The position numbers were made by a program, and so were the translations under genes. Source: an uncultured Succinivibrio sp. (GTDB lineage: Bacteria > Pseudomonadota > Gammaproteobacteria > Enterobacterales > Succinivibrionaceae). Taken from it: a stretch of 45,625 nucleotides of DNA. The number at the start of each line of letters is the position of its first letter. Positions within the stretch are counted from its first letter, which is position 1. The notes beneath the pieces are model-generated. The model saw nothing but the letters and a program-made list of their open reading frames with translations. It was not told the origin of the DNA and searched no databases. The stretch is taken from contig CAAGLL010000082.1 of NCBI GenBank assembly GCA_900770725.1, positions 1 through 45,625 of the forward strand, written 5' to 3'. This document shows, piece by piece, positions 17,902 through 26,255 of the stretch.

Positions 17902-18582
17902 TCAGTTCCTGATGCGGTTCTTGAGGATCTCGCGCTGGAGATCGGTCACCATGGTCATGAGCAGGGCCTGCTTTGCCATGGGAAGCTGCGGGGAGATCAT
18001 GAGTCCGACGATCCACTGGCTGTCGCGGATCTCCTTGTGCTCGAGGCCGCAGCGGGCGACCTGGGTGAGCACGTCGATCTTCTCGGAGCGCGGCGTGGTG
18101 ATGAAGAGGTTCACCTTGGTGTTCTGGTGAAGCTCGTCGGGGTAGCGGATCGAGAAACCGCCGCCGCTCACGTCGATAAGCGGCACCTCCTCCCAGTCGG
18201 TCCACTGATCGGCTCCGCGCTCGCGGCGCATCAGCACCGGCTTGTCATAAGGCACCCTGAAATAGGCCCTGCGCTGGCGGCGGCGGGCCTTGGGAGGCTT
18301 GGTGAGCAGCCAGAGCTTGCCGTCGGCGCTCTTGGGCTTGACGATGTCGCTCTCAAAGAGCGCCAGTCCGCCGCCCTCCACCGGCATCCTGACGAAGGCC
18401 TTGCCACGGGACGGGAACATCGGGGTCTTGGAGCGCGAGCCGCACTCCACATACATGAGTATGTAGTGCTCAGTCAGCTGGTCGATGAATCCTTCCCAGA
18501 CGATCTCCTCGGGATTGAGCCCGATGAAAACGCGCTTCTTTTCCTTAAGGATGCTGTCGGACGGGACGATCGTGTCTTCCAT
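17902..18582 (-). CDS. YcgR-like PilZ-domain protein (cyclic-di-GMP receptor)
   Basis: A 226-residue protein with an N-terminal YcgR-type beta-barrel (residues about 10-95) and a C-terminal PilZ domain (about 100-220). The c-di-GMP-binding signature is present: the arginine-rich RRRQRRAYFR at about 100-109 and DVSGGGFS at 137-144 (the [D/N]xSxxG motif). YcgR homologs slow the flagellar motor or alter surface behaviour when c-di-GMP rises; no flagellar genes are in the window, so the partner is unknown. It is followed by the small membrane protein. Confidence 0.85.
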   Translation of the reverse strand: MEDTIVPSDSILKEKKRVFIGLNPEEIVWEGFIDQLTEHYILMYVECGSRSKTPMFPSRGKAFVRMPVEGGGLALFESDIVKPKSADGKLWLLTKPPKARRRQRRAYFRVPYDKPVLMRRERGADQWTDWEEVPLIDVSGGGFSIRYPDELHQNTKVNLFITTPRSEKIDVLTQVARCGLEHKEIRDSQWIVGLMISPQLPMAKQALLMTMVTDLQREILKNRIRN

Positions 18583-18727
18583 GTGTGCAGTGCGGGGATC
18601 CTTTGGCCTTCCCCCCGCATCTCCTCGGTATTGGTGCTTTGGAAAAAACTTAAGGCTAATCTAGCACATCATGGCCCGGATTGCGCCTTGGGCATTCCCA
18701 TTGCGGAACGTTTTGGCAAAAAACACA

Positions 18728-18763
18728 AAGGCCGGGAGGCGGCTTGCGCCGCCATCCGGCCTT
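18728..18763 (-). terminator. Intrinsic terminator of the adk operon
   Basis: AAGGCCGG (18728-18735) pairs with CCGGCCTT (18756-18763), extended by an inner GGCGGC/GCCGCC stem. On the minus strand it is followed by TTTGTGTTTTTTG. Confidence 0.8.
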
Positions 18764-18784
18764 CGGCTTTCATGAGAGCTTTCT

Positions 18785-19357
18785 TCAGTCGCCTGCTGCC
18801 TGGTATTGCAGGAAGCGCACGAACTCAGTGAGCTTGGCCTCGGTGTCGGCGCTGCGTCCTGAGATCCCCAGGAGTACTAGCTCGTCCTTCGATCCGTAGA
18901 CCAGCCCGTCGACCTTGAAGTCGTCGCAGTGGAAAGTCCAGCCTCCGTCGATGAGGTTCGAGCGCACCGGGATCGAGCAGGACATCTGCTCGGCCGCGAC
19001 GCGGGCGTAGCTCTCAGGCTCGGTCGGGATCCCCGATCCTTCCTTGGCCCTGATGGAGGTGACGCTCACTGCCAAAGCCCCGTCCTCGGTCATGTAGGAG
19101 AGCGAGTTGTCGGCGCTGGGATTCGGCTCGACCACCCACCCGTTGGGGCACGGGATCGGGCGGTCGGCGGCCTGGAACTCGCGCAGCGACTGCTCAAAGG
19201 CGCTGTCTGGCTTGGCCTCCGGCGCCTTCACTGCGGGGACTGGGGCAGGCGCGGCCTGCTCCTGGGCGGTGGCATCAGGGCCATCGCTCTCGGCAGCGCC
19301 AGCCTGCACAGCGAGTGCGGCGCAGGCGATGGCGCACAGGGTCAGAAGAGCCCTCAT
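18785..19357 (-). CDS. Periplasmic protein of unknown function, coupled to adk
   Basis: A 190-residue exported protein. Residues 1-22 are a signal peptide ending AGAA. A Pro/Ala-rich spacer follows (to about residue 50), then a compact domain with Cys near residues 70, 126 and 144 that could form disulfides. I do not recognise a family. Its ATG overlaps the adk stop codon by one base (TAATG at 19357), so it is translated from the adk transcript. It ends at a strong terminator, making a two-gene operon. Confidence 0.78.
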   Translation of the reverse strand: MRALLTLCAIACAALAVQAGAAESDGPDATAQEQAAPAPVPAVKAPEAKPDSAFEQSLREFQAADRPIPCPNGWVVEPNPSADNSLSYMTEDGALAVSVTSIRAKEGSGIPTEPESYARVAAEQMSCSIPVRSNLIDGGWTFHCDDFKVDGLVYGSKDELVLLGISGRSADTEAKLTEFVRFLQYQAAGD

Positions 19358-20001
19358 TACTTCACCCCGGAGATGATCTCTTTGGAGATGACCTCGACAT
19401 CGCGGTCGCCGTCAACTGCCAGGAACTTGGTGTCGCCCTTGGCGGAGAGGTCGCGGTAGAACCTGACGAGCGGCTCGGTCTGCTCGTGGTAGACCTTGAG
19501 CCTGGCGCGCACGGTCTCCTCGCGGTCGTCCGGGCGGATCACCAGCGGCTCGCCGGTGACGTCGTCCTTGCCCTCGACCTTGGGAGGGTTGTAGACGATG
19601 TGGTAGGTGCGGCCGGAGGCAAAGTGGACCCTGCGGCCGGACATGCGCTTGACGATCTTGTCGTCGGGGACCTGGATCTCGACCACGGCGTCGATGGCGA
19701 TGCCGTTGTCGACGAGGGCCTGGGCCTGCGGGATGGTGCGCGGGAAGCCGTCGAAGAGGAAGCCGTTCTTGCAGTCAGGCTGCGCGATGCGCTCCTTGAC
19801 GAGGCCGAGGATGATGTCGTCGGAGACGAGCTGGCCCTTGTCCATGACCGCCTTGGCGGCCTTGCCAAGCTCGGTGCCCTCGCGGATCGCCGCCCTGAGC
19901 ATGTCGCCGGTGGAGATCTGGGGGATTGAGAAGGCCTTGGTGATGTTCTGGGCCTGGGTTCCCTTGCCGGCGCCCGGGGGTCCTAAAAGAATGATGCGCA
20001 T
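19357..20001 (-). CDS. adk: Adenylate kinase
   Basis: Interconverts ATP and AMP with two ADP; essential. 214 residues, exactly the length of E. coli Adk and strongly similar. The P-loop GPPGAGKGT is at residues 7-15, FDGFPRT near 81-88, and the long LID has no zinc cysteines (gammaproteobacterial type). In E. coli adk follows htpG directly; here htpG lies on the same strand but 11.7 kb upstream, with accessory DNA between. The downstream periplasmic-protein gene overlaps the stop codon. Confidence 0.97.
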   Translation of the reverse strand: MRIILLGPPGAGKGTQAQNITKAFSIPQISTGDMLRAAIREGTELGKAAKAVMDKGQLVSDDIILGLVKERIAQPDCKNGFLFDGFPRTIPQAQALVDNGIAIDAVVEIQVPDDKIVKRMSGRRVHFASGRTYHIVYNPPKVEGKDDVTGEPLVIRPDDREETVRARLKVYHEQTEPLVRFYRDLSAKGDTKFLAVDGDRDVEVISKEIISGVK

Positions 20002-20017
20002 TGTCTTTACCTGATGT

Positions 20018-20090
20018 CATGCCGCTTGCGCGGCAGGCGGAATCGCCGCCTTGGAAACGAAAGGAGCGCGGGCAAGCCCGCGCCACAACG
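20018..20090. other. Two hairpins upstream of adk
   Basis: GCCGC/GCGGC (about 20020-20033) and GCGCGGGC/GCCCGCGC (about 20069-20085) form stems in the adk leader or at the left flank of the IS110 pair. No clear promoter was found here. They may be leader structures or a terminator for readthrough from upstream. Confidence 0.35.
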
Positions 20091-20168
20091 GGCATTTTAG
20101 CATTGCATGGCAGGAGGTGGGCGCAAAGCAGGAAGCCTCCGCCCCCTGCATTCCTGAAGCTCCCCGCG

Positions 20169-20179
20169 GCATTGAATTG
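20169..20179 (+). repeat. Left core-like repeat of element A
   Basis: GCATTGAATTG, repeated exactly at 21576-21586; the TTGAATTG part recurs at 23515-23522. Note that TTGAATTG or its complement also occurs at about 2390 and 9043. Confidence 0.5.
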
Positions 20180-20315
20180 TGTGTAGAGAACGACGTCTTA
20201 CACGGACGCAGGCGCCGTTCCCTGGCACTTCAATCCGCGGCGCGGCAATCCTAGGCAGCAGCGCCTCCGTTGAAGCTTCGTTTGACAACTTACGCCAACC
20301 AACGGAGTCACACCG
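20180..20315 (+). ncRNA. Predicted bridge-RNA region of element A
   Basis: Non-coding left end of the element, where the IS110 group carries the bridge RNA. It contains CACTTCAATCC at 20226-20236, 54 bases from the core repeat; its complement GGATTGAAGTG closely resembles the core GCATTGAATTG, as expected for a donor-guiding loop. Element B has the same 11-mer at almost the same offset. RNA ends cannot be seen. Confidence 0.45.
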
Positions 20316-21443
20316 ATGAAAGCCACAAGGCTCAATCCAGAGGAGATCGAGCGCATCGCCGCCATCCAGAGCGGAAAAGGCCTGCTCCCGGTCGGGGTCG
20401 ACGTCGCGTCGCGGGTCTTCCAGGCCTGCTGGCTCGATCCTGCAACGGGCAGGCTCGCCAACCGCCAGCTCACCCGCGACAAGTTCTTCGACTTTGTCCG
20501 CGACCAGTCGCAGGGCCCCAGGCTCTTCGGCATCGAGGCCTGCGGGGCGTGCGCGTTCACCGCGCGCCTCATGGAGTCCTGCGGGCACCAGTGCCGGATC
20601 ATGCCGGCCTTCCGCATCAAGGCCTTCCTGGGCCTGGACAAGACCGACCGCATCGACGCGGCGGGGATCCTCAAGGCGCTCATCTCGCCTTCAATCCCGT
20701 CAATCGCGCCGCGCTCGCGCGACGGGCAGGCGCTGATGGCCCTGATCAACGCCAGGCTGATGCTCGTGAAGCTGCAGGTGCAGGCGGTCAACGCCGCGCA
20801 CGCCGCAGTTTACGAGATGGGAGGGCTTGCCGGGCGCTCGCGCGTGCAGTCGCCGCGCAGGGTGCTGGACGCCCTTGGGGAGGCCGAGGCCTCCCTGCCC
20901 GCCGGCAGCCCTGCCGCGTCGCACTTCGAGTGCCTGTCATCCTCCCTCTCCTCGGCAATCGGGGAGGATGCCGCCCTCATCAAGGCAGTCGACGAGCACC
21001 TCGAGCAGTTCGGCGAGGGCGACGGGACCTGCCGCCTGATGGCGACCATCCCCGGCATAGGACTGCGCACGGCGGTGCTGCTGCGCGCGGCCATGGACGA
21101 TCCATCGAGGTTTTCCTCGGCCAGGAGCTTTGCTGCCTTCATCGGGGTGGCTCCGCGGGTGAGCGGAACCGGAGGGAGGACCTCCGTCCTTGGAGTGCGC
21201 AGATCCGGAGTCCCGGCTGCGAAGAGGGCTCTTTACATGTGCGCGATGTCGTATCTGGCCCATGCCATGAAATACGGCACGCAGTCGTCATGGCTGAAGC
21301 AGAGGCTCGACGCGGGCGCGTGCAGGAAGAAGCTCGTCTGCGCTCTCATGAACCGCCTGTGCAGGATCGCATTCGCGGTTGCGAGGACGGGCAAGCCTTT
21401 TGACAAGGACAGGAGCAACCTCATAAAGCCGCTGCGGCGCTAG
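20316..21443 (+). CDS. IS110-family transposase (element A)
   Basis: A 375-residue DEDD recombinase. The N-terminal RuvC-like domain has GVDVAS near residue 28 (first Asp), IEACG (Glu) and DKTDRIDA (Asp pair). The C-terminal Transposase_20 domain has IPGIGLRTA and the FAAFIGVAPRVSGTGG block including the catalytic Ser region. It is intact. In this family the protein is guided to donor and target DNA by the element's bridge RNA. The start at 20316 gives the usual length; the ribosome site is poor (GGAG about 14 bases upstream). Confidence 0.93.
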   Translation: MKATRLNPEEIERIAAIQSGKGLLPVGVDVASRVFQACWLDPATGRLANRQLTRDKFFDFVRDQSQGPRLFGIEACGACAFTARLMESCGHQCRIMPAFRIKAFLGLDKTDRIDAAGILKALISPSIPSIAPRSRDGQALMALINARLMLVKLQVQAVNAAHAAVYEMGGLAGRSRVQSPRRVLDALGEAEASLPAGSPAASHFECLSSSLSSAIGEDAALIKAVDEHLEQFGEGDGTCRLMATIPGIGLRTAVLLRAAMDDPSRFSSARSFAAFIGVAPRVSGTGGRTSVLGVRRSGVPAAKRALYMCAMSYLAHAMKYGTQSSWLKQRLDAGACRKKLVCALMNRLCRIAFAVARTGKPFDKDRSNLIKPLRR

Positions 21444-21575
21444 CCGCGTGCATCCCGCCCAAGGCGAAAGGGCGGGGGCTGCCGGGCGTCCGCGGCATCC
21501 CCCGCCCGGCGGGAGCGCGCGCGGCCCTGCCCCGCGGGGGCCTGGAGAGGACGGATCCTTCCATGTTCCAATCCT

Positions 21576-21586
21576 GCATTGAATTG
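21576..21586 (+). repeat. Shared core-like repeat between elements A and B
   Basis: Second exact copy of GCATTGAATTG, lying 133 bp after the stop of transposase A and 355 bp before transposase B. Confidence 0.5.
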
Positions 21587-21940
21587 CCCCCCAGGCCTCC
21601 GCGGCGCAGGGCTGCGCCAGCGCCTCCCGCTTCACACTTCAATCCTGCGCAGCGCCCCGATGCGCGAGCGCGAATATAGATCAGGCCGCCGCGGGCAGGC
21701 CTAATCCCAAGGCGGCCCCGCAAGGGGCCGCCTTCCTCAATGGCACACGGGCGCGGGCGGCTTGGGAAAGGGCGACCATACAGAATGCCGTCGCAGGCAG
21801 AAAAGTGAATCGCCCTCCCAGGCCCTCCGCGCGCGCGCGCCGCATCATCCATTACTCCAAAGACGCAAGCGGCGGCCAGAAGGCCGCCGCGCCTGCTTCC
21901 TGCTAAGATGAAATTCAATCATTTTTTTCCATGAGGAAAC
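21587..21940 (+). ncRNA. Predicted bridge-RNA region of element B, with strong hairpins
   Basis: Non-coding left end of element B. CACTTCAATCC recurs at 21635-21645, 56 bases from the core. Perfect stems are AAGGCGGCCCC/GGGGCCGCCTT (21709-21719 with 21724-21734) and GCGGCGGCC/GGCCGCCGC (21869-21877 with 21882-21890). GAGGA at 21933-21937 is the ribosome site of the transposase. RNA boundaries are not visible. Confidence 0.4.
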
Positions 21941-23344
21941 ATGCATATGGATATTACGCTTCTGAACTCCAAACCTCAATGCCACTTCCCGCCGTTCCTG
22001 CCCGGATACCCGGCCTGCATCGGCCTGGATCTCGCCTCGAGCGTCATCCAGGCCACATGGGTCGACCGCGACGGAACCTGCCATGACAAGTCGCTCAAGC
22101 CGGCGGAGCTTGCAGGGTTCGTCAAGGCCTACGCCGAAGAGGGCGCGGCGTTCGCCATGGAGGCCTGCAGCGGGTGCCAGTGGTGGGCCAACGACGTCAT
22201 TTCCTACGGCGGCACCGCCTACATCATCCCCGCCGGGACCTGCCGCAGCCGCAACCGAGGCATGAAGGACGACCGCAACGACGCCCACGGCGTCTGGAAT
22301 GCCCTGGTCGAGATGCTGGCGTACAAGGAGAAAGCCACCTTCCACCCCTGCGTCGTCAGGCCGGTTGAGAACCAGATGGATCTGGATCTCCTCAGGTGCT
22401 GGGACGAGCGGCGCAGCCGCCTCGAGGCCATCAAGCGCGGGATCGTCGCCATGCTCAGGGAGAAGGAGCCCTGCGCGGGGCACTCGTATGCGGAGCCTGC
22501 CCAGAAAGTCGCCGCGGAGGCGCTCGATTTCGCCGCGGGGCTCGATTGCGTGAAGCCCTCGAAGATGCCCAACGCCGCCTTGTACGCCCGCATGCTCAGG
22601 GGAGAGTGCGCCGAGCTAGTGATGCTGATGAAGGAGGTCGCCGACATGGACAAGGAGTTCCTTGCCACTTACGCCGCGCGGCACCCTGAAACCTGCGGCG
22701 TGATCCAGGACACGGTCCGCGGGGTCGGCCCAGTGCTTGCCGCCGCGATCTGCATCGCGGTCAACAACGATTTCCTCCAGTTCAGGAACTCGAGGGCCCT
22801 GGCGGCCTTCACGGGCGTGGTGCCCTGGCACCACGGCACCGGCGGCAAGAACAAGATCGGGCGGATGTCCAAGAAGGGCTTTCCCATCGTGAAGGGCGCG
22901 GCCTACGAGGCGTCGCTGTCGAGGATGCGCGCCGACGGCAGGCTCGACGACTCCAGCGGGGTTTGGGACAAGCGCGCCGTGCTCAGGGACATGAACCTCC
23001 TCATCAGGGAGATCTACAACGCCGCTGTGGGAAGGGCCGCAGTGATCCCCGAGAGGGACAGGCGCCCGAAGATCCCGCAGACGATCTCCAAGTTCAAGTC
23101 CAAGGCCCGCTGCAGGATGCGCAGGCTTGCCCTGATCACCCGCGATCCGGTGATCAGGGACCAGCTTGGGAAGGCGCTGCGCGGGGAGGCCAGCGGGCTC
23201 GTGCCTTCCACTGGCAAGGTTGATCCATTCGAAATCAAGGACTTCGAGGCGGCCGAGTTCAACCCGGTCGTGAAAAAGGCTGCCGAGGACATGATCCTCG
23301 CCGTGATCCCCGGCGCGGCGAAGGCCGGGAAGGACGGCAGGTGA
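21941..23344 (+). CDS. IS110-family transposase (element B), long variant
   Basis: A 467-residue DEDD recombinase, about 100 residues longer than transposase A. Visible motifs: GLDLASSVIQATWVD (first Asp), MEACSGCQWWA (Glu), GMKDDRNDAHG (Asp pair), then TVRGVGPVLAAAI and FTGVVPWHHGTGGKNKIGRMSKKG of the Transposase_20 domain. The C-terminal extension beyond residue 360 is basic, then acidic, and unfamiliar. Two nearby ATGs (21941 and 21947) fit GAGGA at 21933-21937; I took the first. The reading frame is intact, so the element could be active. Confidence 0.9.
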   Translation: MHMDITLLNSKPQCHFPPFLPGYPACIGLDLASSVIQATWVDRDGTCHDKSLKPAELAGFVKAYAEEGAAFAMEACSGCQWWANDVISYGGTAYIIPAGTCRSRNRGMKDDRNDAHGVWNALVEMLAYKEKATFHPCVVRPVENQMDLDLLRCWDERRSRLEAIKRGIVAMLREKEPCAGHSYAEPAQKVAAEALDFAAGLDCVKPSKMPNAALYARMLRGECAELVMLMKEVADMDKEFLATYAARHPETCGVIQDTVRGVGPVLAAAICIAVNNDFLQFRNSRALAAFTGVVPWHHGTGGKNKIGRMSKKGFPIVKGAAYEASLSRMRADGRLDDSSGVWDKRAVLRDMNLLIREIYNAAVGRAAVIPERDRRPKIPQTISKFKSKARCRMRRLALITRDPVIRDQLGKALRGEASGLVPSTGKVDPFEIKDFEAAEFNPVVKKAAEDMILAVIPGAAKAGKDGR

Positions 23345-23876
23345 CCGGCACGGCCCATGCCGCGGCAATTGCATGAGGGATTGAAGCAGGGACTTTGAGG
23401 CGGAGGCGGGAGACGCCCCTGGAGGCTGAGGCCTCCAGGGGAAGGCAGCATCTCATCGCATGTGCGGTCAGTTTCCCGGCATTGGCGTGAAAGCGGCAGC
23501 GCCGGGCGGTGGCTTTGAATTGAATCTGAGACTGCCATTGCTTCCGTTGTTTTGGACAAAATCGCCGTTCCAGGGAAGGCGCGCCCCTCGCGGCGCAGGC
23601 CGGAACCGGACACCCAGGGCATCATATAGAACCTCTTTGATCAAAGGTTCGAACGCCCCCGCCCCAAGGCGCCATCAGGAAGGAAAACAGGACTGCCGGA
23701 GGCCCATGGCCTGCCGCGCCGAGGATCCGCCCCGGAAGGGCGGAGGCTGTGTTATGCTCCTTGAAAAGCCTTGCTGCTGAAGCAAATTTGCAGGGCAAAC
23801 ATGCAGATGGTGATGCCGAAAAATTTTTTTGAGTCAGTATTGACTTCTGTTGTTCTCCATATAGAGGAAGGATGCG
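23345..23876. other. Non-coding stretch after the IS110 pair
   Basis: About 530 bp with no supported gene. It holds a perfect hairpin CCCCTGGAGGC/GCCTCCAGGGG (23416-23426 with 23431-23441), the possible right core of element B (23515-23522), a 12-bp palindrome CTTTGATCAAAG (23635-23646) and an AT-rich end near 23820-23870. Confidence 0.5.
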
Positions 23877-25610
23877 TCAGGTCTCCTCAACCTCGACTGC
23901 CTTGGAGCCGACAAAGACAATCGCAAATGACTTTAGATTTTTCAAGCATTTGAATTTTGGCGCTTCTTTATAGGTGACAAGCTGGCTTTCAGCCTCGGCA
24001 AGGGCCCTGGCCACCTTGGCATCATCTGCCTTGGCCTTGGACAAGTACTTGAGCTCAAACATCAGATCAGGGCCGCCGCACCTGTTTTCCACAAATATGT
24101 CCACCCTGCCCCGGCCTCCGGCATCGACTTCCAGCGAGGGAGTCAGGGCCATGCCATTGGCCTGGAACAGCAGGATCGTGTAAAAGCAAACCTGAATGGT
24201 GCGCTCGTTGAAGCCTGAAAATGCCGTGCTAGGCAATGAGGAAACTGACTTCTCGACTGCATGCACAAGAAGGCTTATGTCGCCTTTCTTGAGGCTGTCT
24301 GTCAGGTCGACGCCCTCATTGGAAAAGTCGATCTTCTCCCGCGCCGCCAAGTACCTGATGAACGCCCGGTACGCTGCCTCGTTAGGGCAACGGTATTTTC
24401 TTGAGCCATGGCCAAGGCTGATGGTCAGATAGCCCAGGTAGTAAAGCATCCAGACTGCCTGGTTCCAGTCGAGGAGGCCTCCGCCTCTCAGTCTGAGCTC
24501 GCCTGGCTCCATGGCAAACACGTCCTCATGGCTGAAAACGCTGCCGATTATTTTTCGCTGGCTTTCCTGATCCGCCAGCCTGAGCACGCCGCCAAGCTTT
24601 TCGATGCCATCGCCTGCATTGCCCGGCATGGCACTCGGCATCTTTCCCATCCGCGCCACATGCTCAAGAAAGGCAAGGCACATGGATGGATTGAATATGC
24701 GCTGATCGCTGTCCGGGGAGAAAGCATATCCGCCGTAGCATTTCTCCATGGCATTCATCAGATTGTCCTTTGAGAGCCCTGGATGAGCTTTGAAATCCAC
24801 CGTTTCATCAACAAGCTTTGACAGTTCCTCACGCGTGAATCCGGCCATGTCGTTGAACTGCGCGAACGAACTGATGTTTGTTGCGATGTTGAAGCCGGAT
24901 GTCAGGGAATCGAGCGAAAGCGCCGACACGCCTGTTATGAAGAGCCTTGCAATGGGCAGCTCGCTCCCGTCGCCATAGAATTGCTTGAGGCAAGCGTAAA
25001 ACTGCTTGATGAAGCCCTCCCGGCTTCGGGAAGTCTGGGCCGTCCTACGGAACGCGTCATCGCCGCCTGCCAGGATGCCATTGGCGAAGTGGTCATATTC
25101 GTCAATGATGACAAACAGCCTCTCGTCGTGCCTTGCGCGGACCACGAAGTTATTGAGGAATGCCTTCAGCAAGCTTGATGGGGATCCGTAGCTTTTCGGA
25201 TTCAATTCCCCATCCGGCATGCCAAGCTCGGGATACCGGCGCGAGAACCTTGAAAGGCCTCCGGCAACCTCCTCGGCCATGCCCGCTTCAACTGCGGAAG
25301 GATCCGCCGACACGGATGAGAAATCGAATCTCAGGCAGCAGTAGGAGCTCGCCTCGGGCGTCCTGTGGCCATGGATCCACGTGCCTTTGAAGCAATCGTC
25401 AAACTGCCCCGCCAGGCTCTTGTCGTAATAGTTGTATAGCGTGTACGCAAGGAATGTCTTGCCGAAGCGGCGCGGCCTGATGAAAACAGGAACTCTAGTC
25501 CCTATGTTTTCAAGCTTCTCGATGAACCTTGTCTTGTCAACGTACGCAAGGTTCTCTTTTCTGGCATCAGCGATGGAGATGTTATCCACGACAATTCTCT
25601 TTAACGCCAT
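23877..25610 (-). CDS. AAA-ATPase-like protein with C-terminal PD-(D/E)XK nuclease-type domain
   Basis: A 577-residue protein of a family common in gut anaerobes, often in many copies. The N-terminal AAA-ATPase-like domain starts with YVDKTRFIEKLE and has the Walker A variant RPRRFGKT near residues 45-52 and a Walker B-like FVIIDEYDHF. The C-terminal 150 residues carry GRVDIFV followed by MFELKYL, the D-(D/E)xK core of the PDDEXK_9 type. Its role is unknown; mobile-element or defence functions have been suggested for relatives. GAGGGGG precedes the ATG. It is a lone gene between the IS110 pair and the ParA segment, with lower G+C than the core genes. Confidence 0.87.
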   Translation of the reverse strand: MALKRIVVDNISIADARKENLAYVDKTRFIEKLENIGTRVPVFIRPRRFGKTFLAYTLYNYYDKSLAGQFDDCFKGTWIHGHRTPEASSYCCLRFDFSSVSADPSAVEAGMAEEVAGGLSRFSRRYPELGMPDGELNPKSYGSPSSLLKAFLNNFVVRARHDERLFVIIDEYDHFANGILAGGDDAFRRTAQTSRSREGFIKQFYACLKQFYGDGSELPIARLFITGVSALSLDSLTSGFNIATNISSFAQFNDMAGFTREELSKLVDETVDFKAHPGLSKDNLMNAMEKCYGGYAFSPDSDQRIFNPSMCLAFLEHVARMGKMPSAMPGNAGDGIEKLGGVLRLADQESQRKIIGSVFSHEDVFAMEPGELRLRGGGLLDWNQAVWMLYYLGYLTISLGHGSRKYRCPNEAAYRAFIRYLAAREKIDFSNEGVDLTDSLKKGDISLLVHAVEKSVSSLPSTAFSGFNERTIQVCFYTILLFQANGMALTPSLEVDAGGRGRVDIFVENRCGGPDLMFELKYLSKAKADDAKVARALAEAESQLVTYKEAPKFKCLKNLKSFAIVFVGSKAVEVEET

Positions 25611-25821
25611 GCCCCCTCATCTTTCACTTAAGCATTTTTTTATATTCTAACAGCACGATACATTTCTTTCAGAACGGATCTGGAACGGGCAATGCGCCAA
25701 GCGCTGCAGCATGTCCAGCCCTACTTCTCCCAGCTGGTGGCGCGCTCCTCGTTTGCCCAGGCGGCAATCGATGGGCATCTTGCGTCGTTATGCGTCCATC
25801 AGGCAACGCCTTGCCTCATCA
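25611..25821. other. Short stretch without a supported gene
   Basis: Holds an AT-rich upstream region of the AAA-ATPase gene and a short plus-strand open frame around 25692-25898 with no ribosome site or known family. Probably remnant DNA. Confidence 0.4.
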
Positions 25822-25941
25822 AAAATAAAGGAGACAGCGGCCCCTTTCACGTGATTGCATTGCAGGCTATTCGTGCGATGACGAGGGCCCGCTGGTGAGC
25901 TTGTCGCGCAGGCTGGTCGAGACGTGTGAGAAGGCGACTGC
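25822..25941 (-). pseudogene. Partial second copy of the sugar-permease gene tail and its terminator
   Basis: Bases 25861-25940 match 27811-27890, the 3' end of the intact permease gene, at 71 of 80 positions by hand alignment. The encoded tail reads AFSHVSTSLRDKLTSGPSSSHE then stop, against AFSYVSTRLRDKLISGPSSSHE in the intact gene. Similarity continues past the stop through a decayed copy of the terminator (AATAAAGGAGACAGCGGCCCCTTT). The upstream part of the gene is absent. Same orientation as the intact copy, so the two are direct repeats bracketing the ParA gene. Confidence 0.75.
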
Positions 25942-26164
25942 TCTGTCCGTGGTGCCAATGGTGCTCGGCATCTGTACCTTGAAGCTGATCTTCTGACGGT
26001 CGGGACCTATGTACACGTTGACCGGGGTCTACTCGATGACGTCGTGGGTCGTCCAGCGCGGCATGGGAGATCTGGACGTCGCGGAAGGTCTGGACTGCCA
26101 AGCTTGAGCACGCGAAAGGCAGGATCCAGTACATTCCCAAAATTCCGAACATGGCTTGCTCCAA
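25942..26164 (-). pseudogene. Possible decayed coding remnant next to the repeat
   Basis: Minus-strand sequence reads protein-like in pieces (LAVQTFRDVQISHAALDD, then in another frame TPVNVYIGPDRQKISFKVQMP) separated by a frameshift and an in-frame TAG near 26036-26038. The second piece runs in frame into the permease-tail copy. No family is recognised. Confidence 0.3.
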
Positions 26165-26193
26165 AACAAAAAGCCCCGCTGTCTGGGCGGGGC
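26165..26193 (-). terminator. Intrinsic terminator of the parA-like gene
   Basis: GCCCCGC (26173-26179) pairs with GCGGGGC (26187-26193); on the minus strand it is followed by TTTTTGTTTTGG. It lies 63 bp past the stop. Confidence 0.8.
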
Positions 26194-26255
26194 CATCAGG
26201 GGAAGTTCGGCGCTCGCAGAGCCGAGTGCCTTGCTTCCAAAAAGCATTGGATGCC

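Larger units (their letters stand above)
20169..21586 (+). mobile_element. IS110-family insertion sequence A
   Basis: An IS110-type transposase gene with about 140 bp of non-coding DNA on each side, flanked by the identical 11-mer GCATTGAATTG at 20169-20179 and 21576-21586. IS110 elements lack inverted terminal repeats and generate short core repeats, so these are the best candidate edges; element length would be about 1.41 kb, normal for the family. The exact boundary is inferred. Confidence 0.65.
21576..23522 (+). mobile_element. IS110-family insertion sequence B
   Basis: A second, different IS110-like element directly after element A, sharing the central GCATTGAATTG. Its right edge may be TTGAATTG at 23515-23522 or, nearer the gene, GGATTGAAG at 23378-23386. 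The ~355-bp non-coding left part is very GC-rich and full of hairpins. Head-to-tail arrangement suggests that B and A used the same target core. Confidence 0.55.

Noticed and set aside
21421..21918. Minus-strand open frame of 165 codons between the IS110 transposases
   Set aside because: Runs through strong hairpins of the element's non-coding end and has Arg/Gly/Ala-rich composition, typical of a spurious frame.
23630..23660. GGTTCGAA stretch resembling a tRNA T-loop
   Set aside because: No acceptor, D or anticodon stem can be built around it; it is part of a CTTTGATCAAAG palindrome.
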